A program made the translations under genes and the position numbers. The notes under the pieces are model-generated. The model saw only the letters and a program-made list of their open reading frames with translations. It did no database searches and had not been told where the DNA came from. From Ruminiclostridium hungatei (GTDB lineage: Bacteria > Bacillota > Clostridia > Acetivibrionales > DSM-1351): DNA of 64,000 nucleotides. The DNA lies in the NCBI RefSeq assembly GCF_002051585.1, contig NZ_MZGX01000002.1:186001-250000 (forward strand), written 5' to 3'. Position 1 is the first letter of the stretch, and each line of letters opens with the position of its first letter. Positions 9,213-16,621 of the stretch are shown here, one piece after another.

Positions 9213-9674
9213 ATGGGTTTTAACGTAATAGCATTTTTATACACGTTGGGTTGTTGCCTGATATCAATTTTTATTGCCGGTAAATCCCAGACCAAGGATT
9301 ATCAGGAATGGTTTGACAGCCTGAAGCACCCGGATAATGCATTGCTGTCGAGAATAATGCGTTATTTAGGTGTTATTGTCTATCTGATGTTTGGCTTTAT
9401 TTTATACAATGTTATTGTGAACAACGATATTGTTTCCATAGTCCTGACGGTTGTTGTTATCCTACTGTTGGGCTTATCCCCTTTATTACTCCAAAAAACA
9501 AAAAATTTGAAAGTGTTTTTCTATGCCATGCTCATATTCCCTGTTATTTTGCCGGTATTGGCATTCTTTTTACTGCAAACCAACCTTGTCTTTGCAATAC
9601 TGGTCACAGCATACTTTTTATGGATATTATACGAGATGTCATACTTTTACCGTCTTATGAAGCTGAACAAGTAA
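9213..9674 (+). CDS. TspO/MBR-like membrane protein
   Basis: About 153 residues with five hydrophobic helices. The pattern W(F)xSLKHPDN early, then a YLMFGFILYNV helix, and a final LWILYEMSYFYRLMKLNK resembles the TspO/peripheral benzodiazepine receptor fold (W..L..P, Y...G..LY..., final LW.....Y). It is divergent and lacks most of the tryptophans, so the assignment is tentative. The start is set at ATG 9213 because GTGAGGTG precedes it; a GTG at 9201 is in frame but has no ribosome site. It is cargo of the yyaL island. Confidence 0.55.
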   Translation: MGFNVIAFLYTLGCCLISIFIAGKSQTKDYQEWFDSLKHPDNALLSRIMRYLGVIVYLMFGFILYNVIVNNDIVSIVLTVVVILLLGLSPLLLQKTKNLKVFFYAMLIFPVILPVLAFFLLQTNLVFAILVTAYFLWILYEMSYFYRLMKLNK

Positions 9675-9768
9675 GTTTTAGAACGCACATTATAAGCATT
9701 TCTCACCCTCACCCCGGCAAAACGCCAATCCCCGATTAACGAGATTATCTACCTTATTCAAAAAGAAT

Positions 9769-9808
9769 ACCGGCGGGGAAAGAAGAATCAACCCATTTCC
9801 CCGCCGGT
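9769..9808 (-). terminator. Strong hairpin ending the small leftward gene
   Basis: Perfect 13-bp stem ACCGGCGGGGAAA / TTTCCCCGCCGGT. Read leftward it is followed by ATTCTTTTTG. It overlaps the last codons of the 57-residue ORF at 9788-9961. Confidence 0.65.
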
Positions 9809-9961
9809 TAGGATTTTAGGAAGCCGCTTCCGATATTGCTCAGTCGCACGATTGGCTGAATATCTCTTAATGTTAAATGTATGTTCATGCGTCCTACCTT
9901 TAACATTAAGACTTAGGTTCTTAATTTCATCTTCGATGGTTAGCTTTTTTTGTTCAGACAT
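9788..9961 (-). CDS. Small protein of unknown function (57 aa)
   Basis: Starts ATG at 9961 with GGGAGGCGGAGAAAATA upstream, a strong ribosome site, and runs MSEQKKLTIEDEIKNL to a stop at 9790-9788. It is charged, soluble and mostly helical in composition, with no recognised domain. The C-terminal residues (LTGGEMG) are encoded within a strong terminator hairpin, so the 3' end may be a truncation fused to a terminator. It is one of the few island ORFs with complete expression signals. Confidence 0.5.
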   Translation of the reverse strand: MSEQKKLTIEDEIKNLSLNVKGRTHEHTFNIKRYSANRATEQYRKRLPKILTGGEMG

Positions 9962-10057
9962 TATTTTCTCCGCCTCCCAAAATATAAATATACTTTACAC
10001 ATTATATCATTTTAATTAATCAATTCAACCTAAAATCATATGGGTGCAGTAACTTGA

Positions 10058-10073
10058 TTGCCACCAGTGGCAA
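10058..10073. repeat. 16-bp palindrome beside yyaL copy B (candidate recombination core)
   Basis: TTGCCAC-CA-GTGGCAA has 7-bp arms around a central dinucleotide, the layout of serine-recombinase crossover sites. It lies 17 bp beyond the end of yyaL copy B and resembles the TGCCATTGGTGCCA that encodes CHWCH in the yyaL body. The role is inferred. Confidence 0.4.
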
Positions 10074-10089
10074 CATCTTTGAATACAGG

Positions 10090-10251
10090 TCAGCTATAGC
10101 CAATAGATAGAAAGACAGGTTTATCTTCCTGCATTGCCTTATCAAAGGCTTCCTGACTCCATGGATACCATTCAACAGGGTTGTAAGCATGTTGCAAAAG
10201 GTATGGGGATTTTTCAGTAATCAGTCTATTGGCTTTCTTATTAGTTGACAT
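10090..10251 (-). pseudogene. yyaL 5' fragment, copy B (53 codons, ends in TGA)
   Basis: ATG at 10251 after GGAAGGTGATG encodes [18 protein letters not shown] to [12 protein letters not shown], then TGA. It is aligned residue for residue with copy A and breaks at exactly the same codon (after GYS). Homology to copy A extends upstream through the ribosome site (GATGCCC before the ATG in both). It is AT-rich like copy A. No gene body follows; the palindrome at 10058 does. Confidence 0.75.
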
Positions 10252-10476
10252 GTGGGCATCACCTTCCTTTCATTTTAAAATATTTACATATAGACTTTGT
10301 TAATCCTATATAGTTTATTATTTACCACTAAAGTATTATTTGAAATAAAACAAATATGTATTCAAATAAAAAAGAGCAGGTGGGAGCATTCCACCATGCC
10401 CTAAATTATTTTCTGCATAATAATAAAAAGAACAATATCATTTTTTCCAGTATCTTCATTCTCAGTACCTGCTGGA

Positions 10477-10977
10477 TTAGTTGGAATTTACATCCTTATC
10501 CATTCTGTTAATGGTAGTGCCTTGAAAGTGGATTATATCAGCTTCTTTTAGTGGATATCTTGATAGTAGAATAGCTGTGTTATTACCTCTGGATAGCCTT
10601 GCCCTTCCAACAGCCTGTAACAACTCACTTTCAAGGTTGTAGGATTGTACCATCTTTAATAGTGGGTCATTGAATGTTCCATATCTCAATCTAAATTCAT
10701 TTACTTCCTGTTTTTCATGTGTAATAAACTCACTATTGAGGTCAATTTTATCTCCAAATAACATTATACCAACCATTTTATAAGTTATTTCTGGAACATT
10801 TGGTGTACCTATCAGGACAATGTTTTTACCTTTCAAGTGGTCTTGCCCAATGGCTTTACCATAGTAGGTTTTTTTATCAACTGAAATATTCCTTGCTTCC
10901 AAGGCTTCTACTAATGTTTTAGAGGTTGTACCCTTGTAAGTCAATGCAGTAAAGTTATACTTGCCATCCTCCAACAC
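10477..10977 (-). pseudogene. Helicase C-terminal remnant
   Basis: 166 codons containing KNIVLIGTPNVPE, then ESELLQAVGRARLSRGNN, which looks like helicase motif VI (Q..GRaR). It resembles the C-terminus of superfamily-2 helicases found on phages and conjugative elements. The N-terminal half with the Walker motifs is missing. The frame starts after a TAA near 10996. Just upstream, a segment in another frame (MSLSQGIDESITINFKLYK) appears to continue the same protein, indicating a frameshift. Probably a dead replication gene of an integrated element. Confidence 0.5.
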
Positions 10978-11278
10978 TCCACCATTTTCAAGAAGGATTT
11001 AACCTTGTACAACTTAAAGTTAATTGTTATGCTTTCATCAATACCCTGTGAAAGGCTCATAATAAGATGGTTGTATATACCTTAATGTACACAGTCTACA
11101 GCAAGCAGAGCAGTAAGGAAGTTAAAAAAGAAGTTGGCAAGATAAAGGAAGCCTTTAGTGTCAGTTTAGGAGGGCTTCTTTTGTTTTTATTTCAATTAAA
11201 TTTTAATTTGTAGACTTGGTTTTATTTAGAAGGAAATGGTATAATGAATAAAATTTAATTTTATATGGGGTGGTCAAT
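10978..11278 (+). promoter_or_regulatory. Promoter of the pyrE-like/NUDIX pair
   Basis: TTGGTT (11216-11221), 18 bp, then TATAAT (11240-11245) with an extended TGG before it. Upstream is decayed sequence: the 5' part of the helicase remnant and a weak ORF around 11070-11215 (MYTVYSKQSSKEVKKEVGK) without recognisable similarity. Confidence 0.55.
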
Positions 11279-11806
11279 TTGGATAAAAATATTTTAGCCA
11301 AGGAAATTTATAATATTTCTCATCTGACAGGTACATTCAAGTTAAGGTCAGGTCAGATATCAAGAGAGTATTTTGATAAATACCTTTTTGAGTCAAATCC
11401 TCAAGTCTTGATTTCAATAGTTGAATATATGTCAAAACTCATTCCTCAAAACACAGAAGTTTTAGCAGGTCTTGAAATGGGAGGTATTCCTATTGCAACT
11501 GCATTATCTATCAAAACTGGCATTCCTGCTGTTTTTGTTAGAAAAAAAGCTAAGGATTATGGTACTTGCAAATTAGCAGAAGGTATGGACATTTCTGGAA
11601 AGAATGTGTGCATTATTGAAGATGTTGTTACTACTGGTGGGCAGATTATTCTGAGTGCAGATGACTTAAAAAAATTTAATGCCAAAGTTAATAATGTATT
11701 ATGTGTCATCCTTAGAAATGAAGAAGGCAGAGATAAATTGAGAAATGCTGGACTTCATTTAATGGAACTGTTTACTATGAGTGACTTAAATCCCAATAAA
11801 TTATAA
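11279..11806 (+). CDS. PyrE-like phosphoribosyltransferase
   Basis: About 175 residues with a type-I phosphoribosyltransferase fold: GLEMGGIPIATALSIKTG, AVFVRKKAKDYGT (the orotate-PRTase-like KxxK loop), and the PRPP loop VCIIEDVVTTGGQI. This matches the orotate phosphoribosyltransferase family, which converts orotate plus PRPP to OMP. The island location, low GC and lack of other pyr genes suggest an accessory paralogue. The start is uncertain: TTG 11279 follows GGGGTGG at 5 bases, while an in-frame GTG at 11270 has no ribosome site. A NUDIX gene follows 16 bases later, suggesting a nucleotide-related cassette. Confidence 0.7.
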   Translation: MDKNILAKEIYNISHLTGTFKLRSGQISREYFDKYLFESNPQVLISIVEYMSKLIPQNTEVLAGLEMGGIPIATALSIKTGIPAVFVRKKAKDYGTCKLAEGMDISGKNVCIIEDVVTTGGQIILSADDLKKFNAKVNNVLCVILRNEEGRDKLRNAGLHLMELFTMSDLNPNKL

Positions 11807-11822
11807 TAAAGGATGGTCAAGA

Positions 11823-12226
11823 ATGGATTTTGAGAAGAAGATTTTTTTGCAGTTAAGGCATTGATACTTCATGAGGGTAAGTTTTTAGCTATGCATAAAA
11901 GTGAAATTAAAGAAAACTGGCTGGAGCTTCCAGGAGGTAGAATGGAGTTTGGAGAAAGTGCAGAAGAAACTGTAATAAGGGAAGTGTCAGAGGAAACTGG
12001 GCTTACTATAAAACCTGTTAAACTTTTGGATACATGGAACTCAGTTAAGGAAGATTATCAGATAACAGGTATAATTTATTCTTGCATTATTGAAAAAGGT
12101 GAAGTAAGACTATCAGCTGAACATGACAGATATGAGTGGTTAAATGCTGATGCCACAGAAATTGATAAATTGCATAAAGTGTTTAGAGAGAAAATGGTAA
12201 ATTGGGATTGGAATAAACTTTTATAA
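11823..12226 (+). pseudogene. NUDIX hydrolase with a frameshift in a T-run near the start
   Basis: The ATG at 11823 has AAAGGATGG upstream and encodes MDFEKKIF, but a run of seven T at 11842-11848 shifts the frame. One extra T would give ...IFFAVKALILHEGKFLAM and join the main frame, open from 11861. The body shows a complete NUDIX box: LPGGRMEFGESAEE, then REVSEETGL. The family cleaves nucleoside diphosphate-X substrates. It is co-transcribed with the PyrE-like gene. The shift could be a real mutation, slippage regulation or a sequencing error in a homopolymer. Confidence 0.65.
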
Positions 12227-12568
12227 ATTTCTAAAATGCCATTCCTGTTATTTATATTGACTCAAAAAGAAATGCACCCACTTTGAGGAATGTATTGGTG
12301 TTTTTGTATTGTGATAAAGGTTTGTGAGTCTGTATAACTTTAGGTATCTCAAAAAATAAAAGGGAAGGTTTTATTCCAAAATTCTGAAAAGAATCTAAAT
12401 TGGGTCTGTGATAATCTTTGCCAGTTCCTATGGAAATGTACCCCCCCCCTTTTTCAGAAATATACTGGAACATAAACAAGTTTTAGTAACAAAGTATTTG
12501 TTGTAATTATTTGCAGTTTTTATCAGAAGAAAGAAGTTTACAATAATAGTACTAGTTTATTTGGTTGA
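12227..12568. other. Gene-poor decayed stretch
   Basis: AT-rich sequence with a run of nine C near 12440. A 75-codon minus-strand ORF lies here but lacks a ribosome site and recognisable motifs. I see no supported feature. Confidence 0.3.
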
Positions 12569-13003
12569 AGCTGTTTATATATTGATGAAAAAAAGAAAAT
12601 TAATAAGCAATTAGATAACCTTATAGATATGCAGCTTGCTATGGGTGTTAATCAGAGGCTTATTGATACAGGAAATAAGTTAAACTATAGACTACAGAAA
12701 ATTGAGGAAGAACTTCAAAGCATTGATGTTGATACAGATAGAAATGAGTTTTTTGAAAAACTGGTTGAACTTCACAAAGACTTTTTAAACCAACCTTACA
12801 ACTGGCAAAGTGAGGATAGTGAACTAAGGAATTTAACTCTCAAAAAATACATTGATAAAATTGTGTATACAAGGGATGTTAGTAATCCCAATAAACCTAA
12901 ACTTGAAATCCATTATACAGATGTAGTTAAACAAGGAATAGAACTGAAAGAGCAAGCAAGAGAAATGAGTAAAATATCAACAAAAACTTGGACTTTTGAT
13001 TAA
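12569..13003 (+). pseudogene. Large serine recombinase, C-terminal remnant
   Basis: About 144 open codons with a long amphipathic coiled-coil segment (KKINKQLDNLIDMQLA; YRLQKIEEELQSID) followed by LTLKKYIDKIVYTRD and LEIHY. This order matches the extreme C-terminus of large serine site-specific recombinases (coiled coil, then '..I.KIVV.R....IEIHY'). The catalytic N-terminal and zinc-ribbon domains are absent and a TGA precedes the frame. It ends 66 bp from yyaL copy C. An element-encoded integrase next to its attachment site is the usual arrangement, so this supports integration at yyaL. Confidence 0.55.
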
Positions 13004-13068
13004 TAAGACACAATATGGGATGGGTGAAAATTGCCTATCCTTTTTTTATGTTGTATGATGTAGATAAG

Positions 13069-13224
13069 CTATATTGGCAAGATGTAGCAATATGTATTCT
13101 CACCGGCTGCTCTTGCAAAGGCTTCAGGGCCCCACGGATACCAGTCCACGGGGTTGTGGGCGTGCTGCAGGAGGTAGGGGGATTTTTCACTTATCAACCT
13201 ATTCGTATATTTATAATCTATCAT
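13069..13224 (-). pseudogene. yyaL 5' fragment, copy C (homology ends at codon ~40)
   Basis: ATG at 13224 with GGAG ten bases upstream encodes [18 protein letters not shown], then [12 protein letters not shown] and EAFARAAG. After that the reading diverges ([10 protein letters not shown]) to a stop. Unlike A and B its codons are GC-rich, like the yyaL body at 6595-8481, so it may be the original host 5' end displaced by insertions. The break point is earlier than in A and B. Confidence 0.7.
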
Positions 13225-13446
13225 TATTTCAACTCCAATCAATTAGTTTTCTTCATTATTACCCAATTTAACAAAACAAATAATTCTTATGACAGTTTGG
13301 GTTCGATACTTATAACGAGGTAATATTGATAGTAATAAGTTTAAATTATATGGCGCATTGCATTGGGAAATGAGAATAACAACAATATGATTATCATAAA
13401 GGTGTCCGCCTTTTCTTTCAAAAAATACGAGGAGAATATTAATTAA

Positions 13447-14040
13447 CTATTTATATCTGAATGTCTTGATAATTTCTAAAGCAGTATCTTCCTGTACAAA
13501 CCCTGTAAAAAATTTGATATCATAAACTTCTTTGGTACCAAAGTTCAGCTTTTCATTACTACTTGTTAAGGGTAAATAGAAATGTAATTCTTCAGTAATT
13601 GTGTCATCATTGGCAGCAGCAGGCAAACTTCTTGCAAGTTTAACCATCAGAACATCTGTAGAAAATCCTTGCAGATGCTTTTCATATAGCAGTTCATAAT
13701 GGTTTCCATAGGTTAAATAACCATATCTGGCTACTTCTCCAACCTTTTTATCACCAATATAGAATTCTGTTTCAATTCCATCTGTTTTAACTTTCCATTT
13801 ACTTGGTACTGTAATAGAATATGCTTTTATTTCAACTTTTTGGTTCAAATCCGATAGTTTATAGGTTGTACTATCCAAAGACCCCTCTTGGGGCTTCTCA
13901 GGCTCAAAATATGCTCCTTCATCTGAGTTATCTACATTAATATTGGTTGGTATAGAACTGGCATAACAAGGTAAGCTATTTATGGCAAAACAAGCAATTA
14001 AGCTGAATGAAATTAATCTGATTTTATTTAGCAAAAGCAT
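13447..14040 (-). CDS. Secreted protein of unknown function (197 aa)
   Basis: A typical Sec signal peptide (MLLLNKIRLISFSLIACFA...CYASS, cleavage near residue 28), a short acidic linker rich in Glu/Pro, then a beta-rich domain with ITVPSKWKVKTD and HFYLPLTSSNE. The last 150 residues resemble the small secreted 'PsbP-like' style of domain in which a V/IP..W motif precedes strands, but I would not assign a family. The start follows AAAGGGAGAG. It is monocistronic, with an AT-rich upstream region. It sits between yyaL copies C and D. Confidence 0.7.
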   Translation of the reverse strand: MLLLNKIRLISFSLIACFAINSLPCYASSIPTNINVDNSDEGAYFEPEKPQEGSLDSTTYKLSDLNQKVEIKAYSITVPSKWKVKTDGIETEFYIGDKKVGEVARYGYLTYGNHYELLYEKHLQGFSTDVLMVKLARSLPAAANDDTITEELHFYLPLTSSNEKLNFGTKEVYDIKFFTGFVQEDTALEIIKTFRYK

Positions 14041-14291
14041 TCACTCTCCCTTTAAAGTTTTAAATATATTCTTAATGTCTATAATCAACAATACAAATTT
14101 ATATATACAACCTAATTTTATAAAAAAAGAGAGGTTTTTTAACCTCCTCACATTATGAGGGATTATTTAATGAAGTATGACGAAAGTAATGATACAATCA
14201 ATTTAATATCGCAACACAGGAAATGTTTATACCCACTCCCAATGCTAAACTTAAGTTACCGTACGGAAAGGTAATCAAAAGGAAAACAACA

Positions 14292-14633
14292 ATGACCACA
14301 AGTGAACTGCTACAGAAGTCAATTGACTACATTGGGGAAAATTTAAAGTGTGAACTTTCCTTGTCTGAACTTGCAGAGATTGCAGGATTTTCGACTTATC
14401 ACTTTTGCCATATTTTTTGTGACTTTGTAGGTATGCCTGTTACAGCTTTTATCACGAAATGCAGGCTTCATCATGCAATCTATGATGTTCAAAATGGCAG
14501 CAAATTAGTTGATACTGCTCTATTGTATGGTTTTGATACCCACGCAGGATTTTTCAAAGCATTCAGGCGGGAATTTGGTTGCTCTCCGACAAAGTTTTTA
14601 AAAATTAATACTGCAATTAAACGGATTTATTGA
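14292..14633 (+). CDS. AraC-family DNA-binding domain, truncated
   Basis: 113 residues comprising the double helix-turn-helix of AraC regulators: LSLSELAEIAGFSTYHFCHIF and DTALLYGFDTHAGFFKAFRREFGCSP. The family usually has an additional effector domain (about 280 residues in the GyrI-like subgroup); here the protein ends soon after the HTH region. The downstream 20 codons overlap sequence that in another frame begins a phosphotransferase remnant, so the gene was probably cut by a deletion joining two genes. An upstream in-frame ATG at 14223 lacks a good ribosome site; GGAAA precedes 14292. Confidence 0.6.
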   Translation: MTTSELLQKSIDYIGENLKCELSLSELAEIAGFSTYHFCHIFCDFVGMPVTAFITKCRLHHAIYDVQNGSKLVDTALLYGFDTHAGFFKAFRREFGCSPTKFLKINTAIKRIY

Positions 14634-14952
14634 TTTTGTTATCAGCGAACGGAACGTAAGAGTTTTTGACCCTTGCTATTGTGCTACAGGAATTTTATCG
14701 GAAGCTGGTGAAGTCGATGGTGGTTTTGAAAAAGGGGGTGAGATGCTAAAAGGAATAATTTACGGATATGATGATATTTGTAAATTGACAGACATTGAAA
14801 AGAAGTCAATCCCATATGTGATTTATTCTATTCAAATGATTTTCATTGCTTGGTTGATTGAACACGAAGCATATAAAAATTGTGCTATGCAAAACAGAAA
14901 AATGCTTATTTGGATTTGGGAAAACAAAGATAAATGCTTTGGAGTATTGTGA
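14602..14952 (+). pseudogene. APH-family phosphotransferase, C-terminal remnant
   Basis: The frame opens after TAA at 14599 and reads LNGFIDFVISERNVRVFDPC, then YGYDDICKLTDIEKKSIPYV and an SIQMIFIAWL helix. The 'G.IDF..S.RN.RIFDPCY' block is the metal-binding end of aminoglycoside-phosphotransferase-like kinases, and the remainder matches their helical C-terminus. The ATP-binding lobe and catalytic HGD loop are missing. It is fused in a different frame to the truncated AraC gene. Probably a relic of a resistance-type or metabolite kinase. Confidence 0.5.
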
Positions 14953-15080
14953 GTTATAATTTAAACTTAATCTTGATATTAATTTCTTTACGTGGATGTA
15001 CATGTAATCAGCATGATAATTCAGTTAAGTATAGTACGGAACTTCAAGATAGAATATGCAAAGGCGAGCAAAGGAGTTGA
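14949..15080 (+). CDS. Possible short membrane-leader peptide
   Basis: GTG start overlapping the TGA of the phosphotransferase remnant, with GGAG five bases upstream. It encodes MSYNLNLILILISLRGC, then a polar tail ending KGEQRS. The hydrophobic N-terminus ending in Cys looks lipoprotein-like, but the lipobox is poor. It overlaps the ribosome site of the next small ORF. Support is limited to signals and composition. Confidence 0.2.
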   Translation: MSYNLNLILILISLRGCTCNQHDNSVKYSTELQDRICKGEQRS

Positions 15081-15089
15081 AAATTCAAT

Positions 15090-15239
15090 ATGGATTATGA
15101 AAATTATATGGAGCTATACGAAGCAGTATATTTTTTCAATAGAATTAATTGTTGTGTTGATAATAAATTACCACAACTAATAAACAAGGAAGAAATTAAA
15201 AGATTAGGAATAAATGAAAGCATATATAAGGGTACATAG
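15090..15239 (+). CDS. Small hypothetical protein (49 aa)
   Basis: ATG at 15090 after AAAGGAG (spacing is long, 13 bases). Encodes MDYENYMELYEAVYFFNR and ends NESIYKGT. The amino-acid composition is plausible for a real protein, possibly a fragment. The remaining bases to 15397 hold only AT-rich sequence leading to the next gene. Confidence 0.3.
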   Translation: MDYENYMELYEAVYFFNRINCCVDNKLPQLINKEEIKRLGINESIYKGT

Positions 15240-15397
15240 GGTTCTTACCCTCTATTGTGAACATGTACATAATTCATTGGTCTACATAAACAGATTCGTC
15301 AATAATAGTTTGACCTAATAAGAAATAATTGATATTATTGGAACATATTTATAATTCCATAAAAATAACTTTATAAAATATATTAGGAGAACTATTT

Positions 15398-16330
15398 ATG
15401 AGGGTTTTGATTTGTTGTGATATAGAAGGTGCATCAAGTGTAAATGACTATCGGCAAATAGCTCCTTTTTGGGGAAACAAGGGATATGAGGACTGCATTC
15501 GGGCAATAACAAGTGATGTTAATTCTGCTATCAGAGGACTAAAAAGGGCCGGTGCAATTTCAATAGATATATTTGATGGGCATGGAGATGGTGGAAACCT
15601 AAGACAGGATATGATTGAAGGGGATGCAGTTATTATAAGTAAGGATGTACCGAGTCTGGCAAAGTGCAAATATGATGCAGTCCTTTTGATAGGGCAACAT
15701 GCTTGCGCTGGAACCGCAGATGGCTTTTTGAGCCATACAGGGGGTACTGACTATACATTGAATGTAAATGGTAAATATATTGGTGAAGTAGCTAATGGTG
15801 CTTGGTTGTTTGGCTCGTATAACACTCCAGCTATCATGGTAACGGGTGATGATGCCGCAATTAGAGAAGCAAAAGCCTTACTTCCAGGAATAGAAGGCGT
15901 AATAGTTAAAAAGTCTTTAAATCGAATGGAAACTATGTGCCTTCCAATAGAGGAAACCAGCAAAGATATAGAAGAGAAGGCTTTTAACTCATTGAAAAGA
16001 CTGAATAATTTGAAACCATTTATCATAGAGCCACCTATAAAATTGGAAATAGAGTTTATAAATCCAGGTATGGCGCAAATGATGCAATTCTATGTGCCAA
16101 AATGTAATTATAAAGAAGACAATGTTGTATCATACATAGCTGATGAATATGAAGACATTTTTAAGGCTACCATGATGGCTAATTTGATTGCTTCTACATT
16201 TTTTACACAGTCTATTATGGGTGAGGCATATCAGATTAACGGAGTTGCAGAATTTCTTCAGAATAAATTAATAGAAAGATTGGAAAATTGGGCTATAAAA
16301 AAGTCTCCATTTCCAATTGTAAAATATTAA
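15398..16330 (+). CDS. M55 family D-aminopeptidase (DppA-like)
   Basis: 310 residues, beginning MRVLICCDIEGASSVND, the DxEG zinc motif of M55 peptidases. Other ligands are seen in IFDGHGDGGN, LLIGQHACAGTADGFLSHT and GEVANGA. DppA is a binuclear zinc peptidase, often a decamer, that trims D-amino-acid-containing peptides from cell walls or antibiotics. The start is right after AGGAGAACTATTT. No dpp transport genes are adjacent. The gene lies in the island between yyaL copies C and D and is complete, so it may be functional cargo. Confidence 0.85.
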   Translation: MRVLICCDIEGASSVNDYRQIAPFWGNKGYEDCIRAITSDVNSAIRGLKRAGAISIDIFDGHGDGGNLRQDMIEGDAVIISKDVPSLAKCKYDAVLLIGQHACAGTADGFLSHTGGTDYTLNVNGKYIGEVANGAWLFGSYNTPAIMVTGDDAAIREAKALLPGIEGVIVKKSLNRMETMCLPIEETSKDIEEKAFNSLKRLNNLKPFIIEPPIKLEIEFINPGMAQMMQFYVPKCNYKEDNVVSYIADEYEDIFKATMMANLIASTFFTQSIMGEAYQINGVAEFLQNKLIERLENWAIKKSPFPIVKY

Positions 16331-16621
16331 CCAGACTTGTTTGTTATAAGCGTGTTGTAACAGATAAGGAGACTTTTCCTGTAACAGCCTATTGGGCATT
16401 CTGTTATTTGTTATCAGGGGATCACCTCCTTAGCCATTCACGTTTGAGCTATTCGATTGTTATACGATTGAATTCGTACTAAAATGGGAAATAAAAAGCC
16501 CCAACGACATTTACCGTTAAAGCTTTGATATAACTGAATTATATGAATTTAAAGAAGGGAAAAAACACTCAAATTCCTGCATTTAGCCCAATATAATACC
16601 GGGTCTCATTATTGCAATATT

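Noticed and set aside
12252-12479. 75-codon minus-strand ORF with a poly-Gly turn from the C-run
   Set aside because: No ribosome site, contains homopolymer-coded Gly and has no recognisable motif; decayed DNA is more likely.
14992-15180. 62-codon plus-strand ORF
   Set aside because: Another frame of the two small ORFs at 14949-15239, Ile-rich with no ribosome site.
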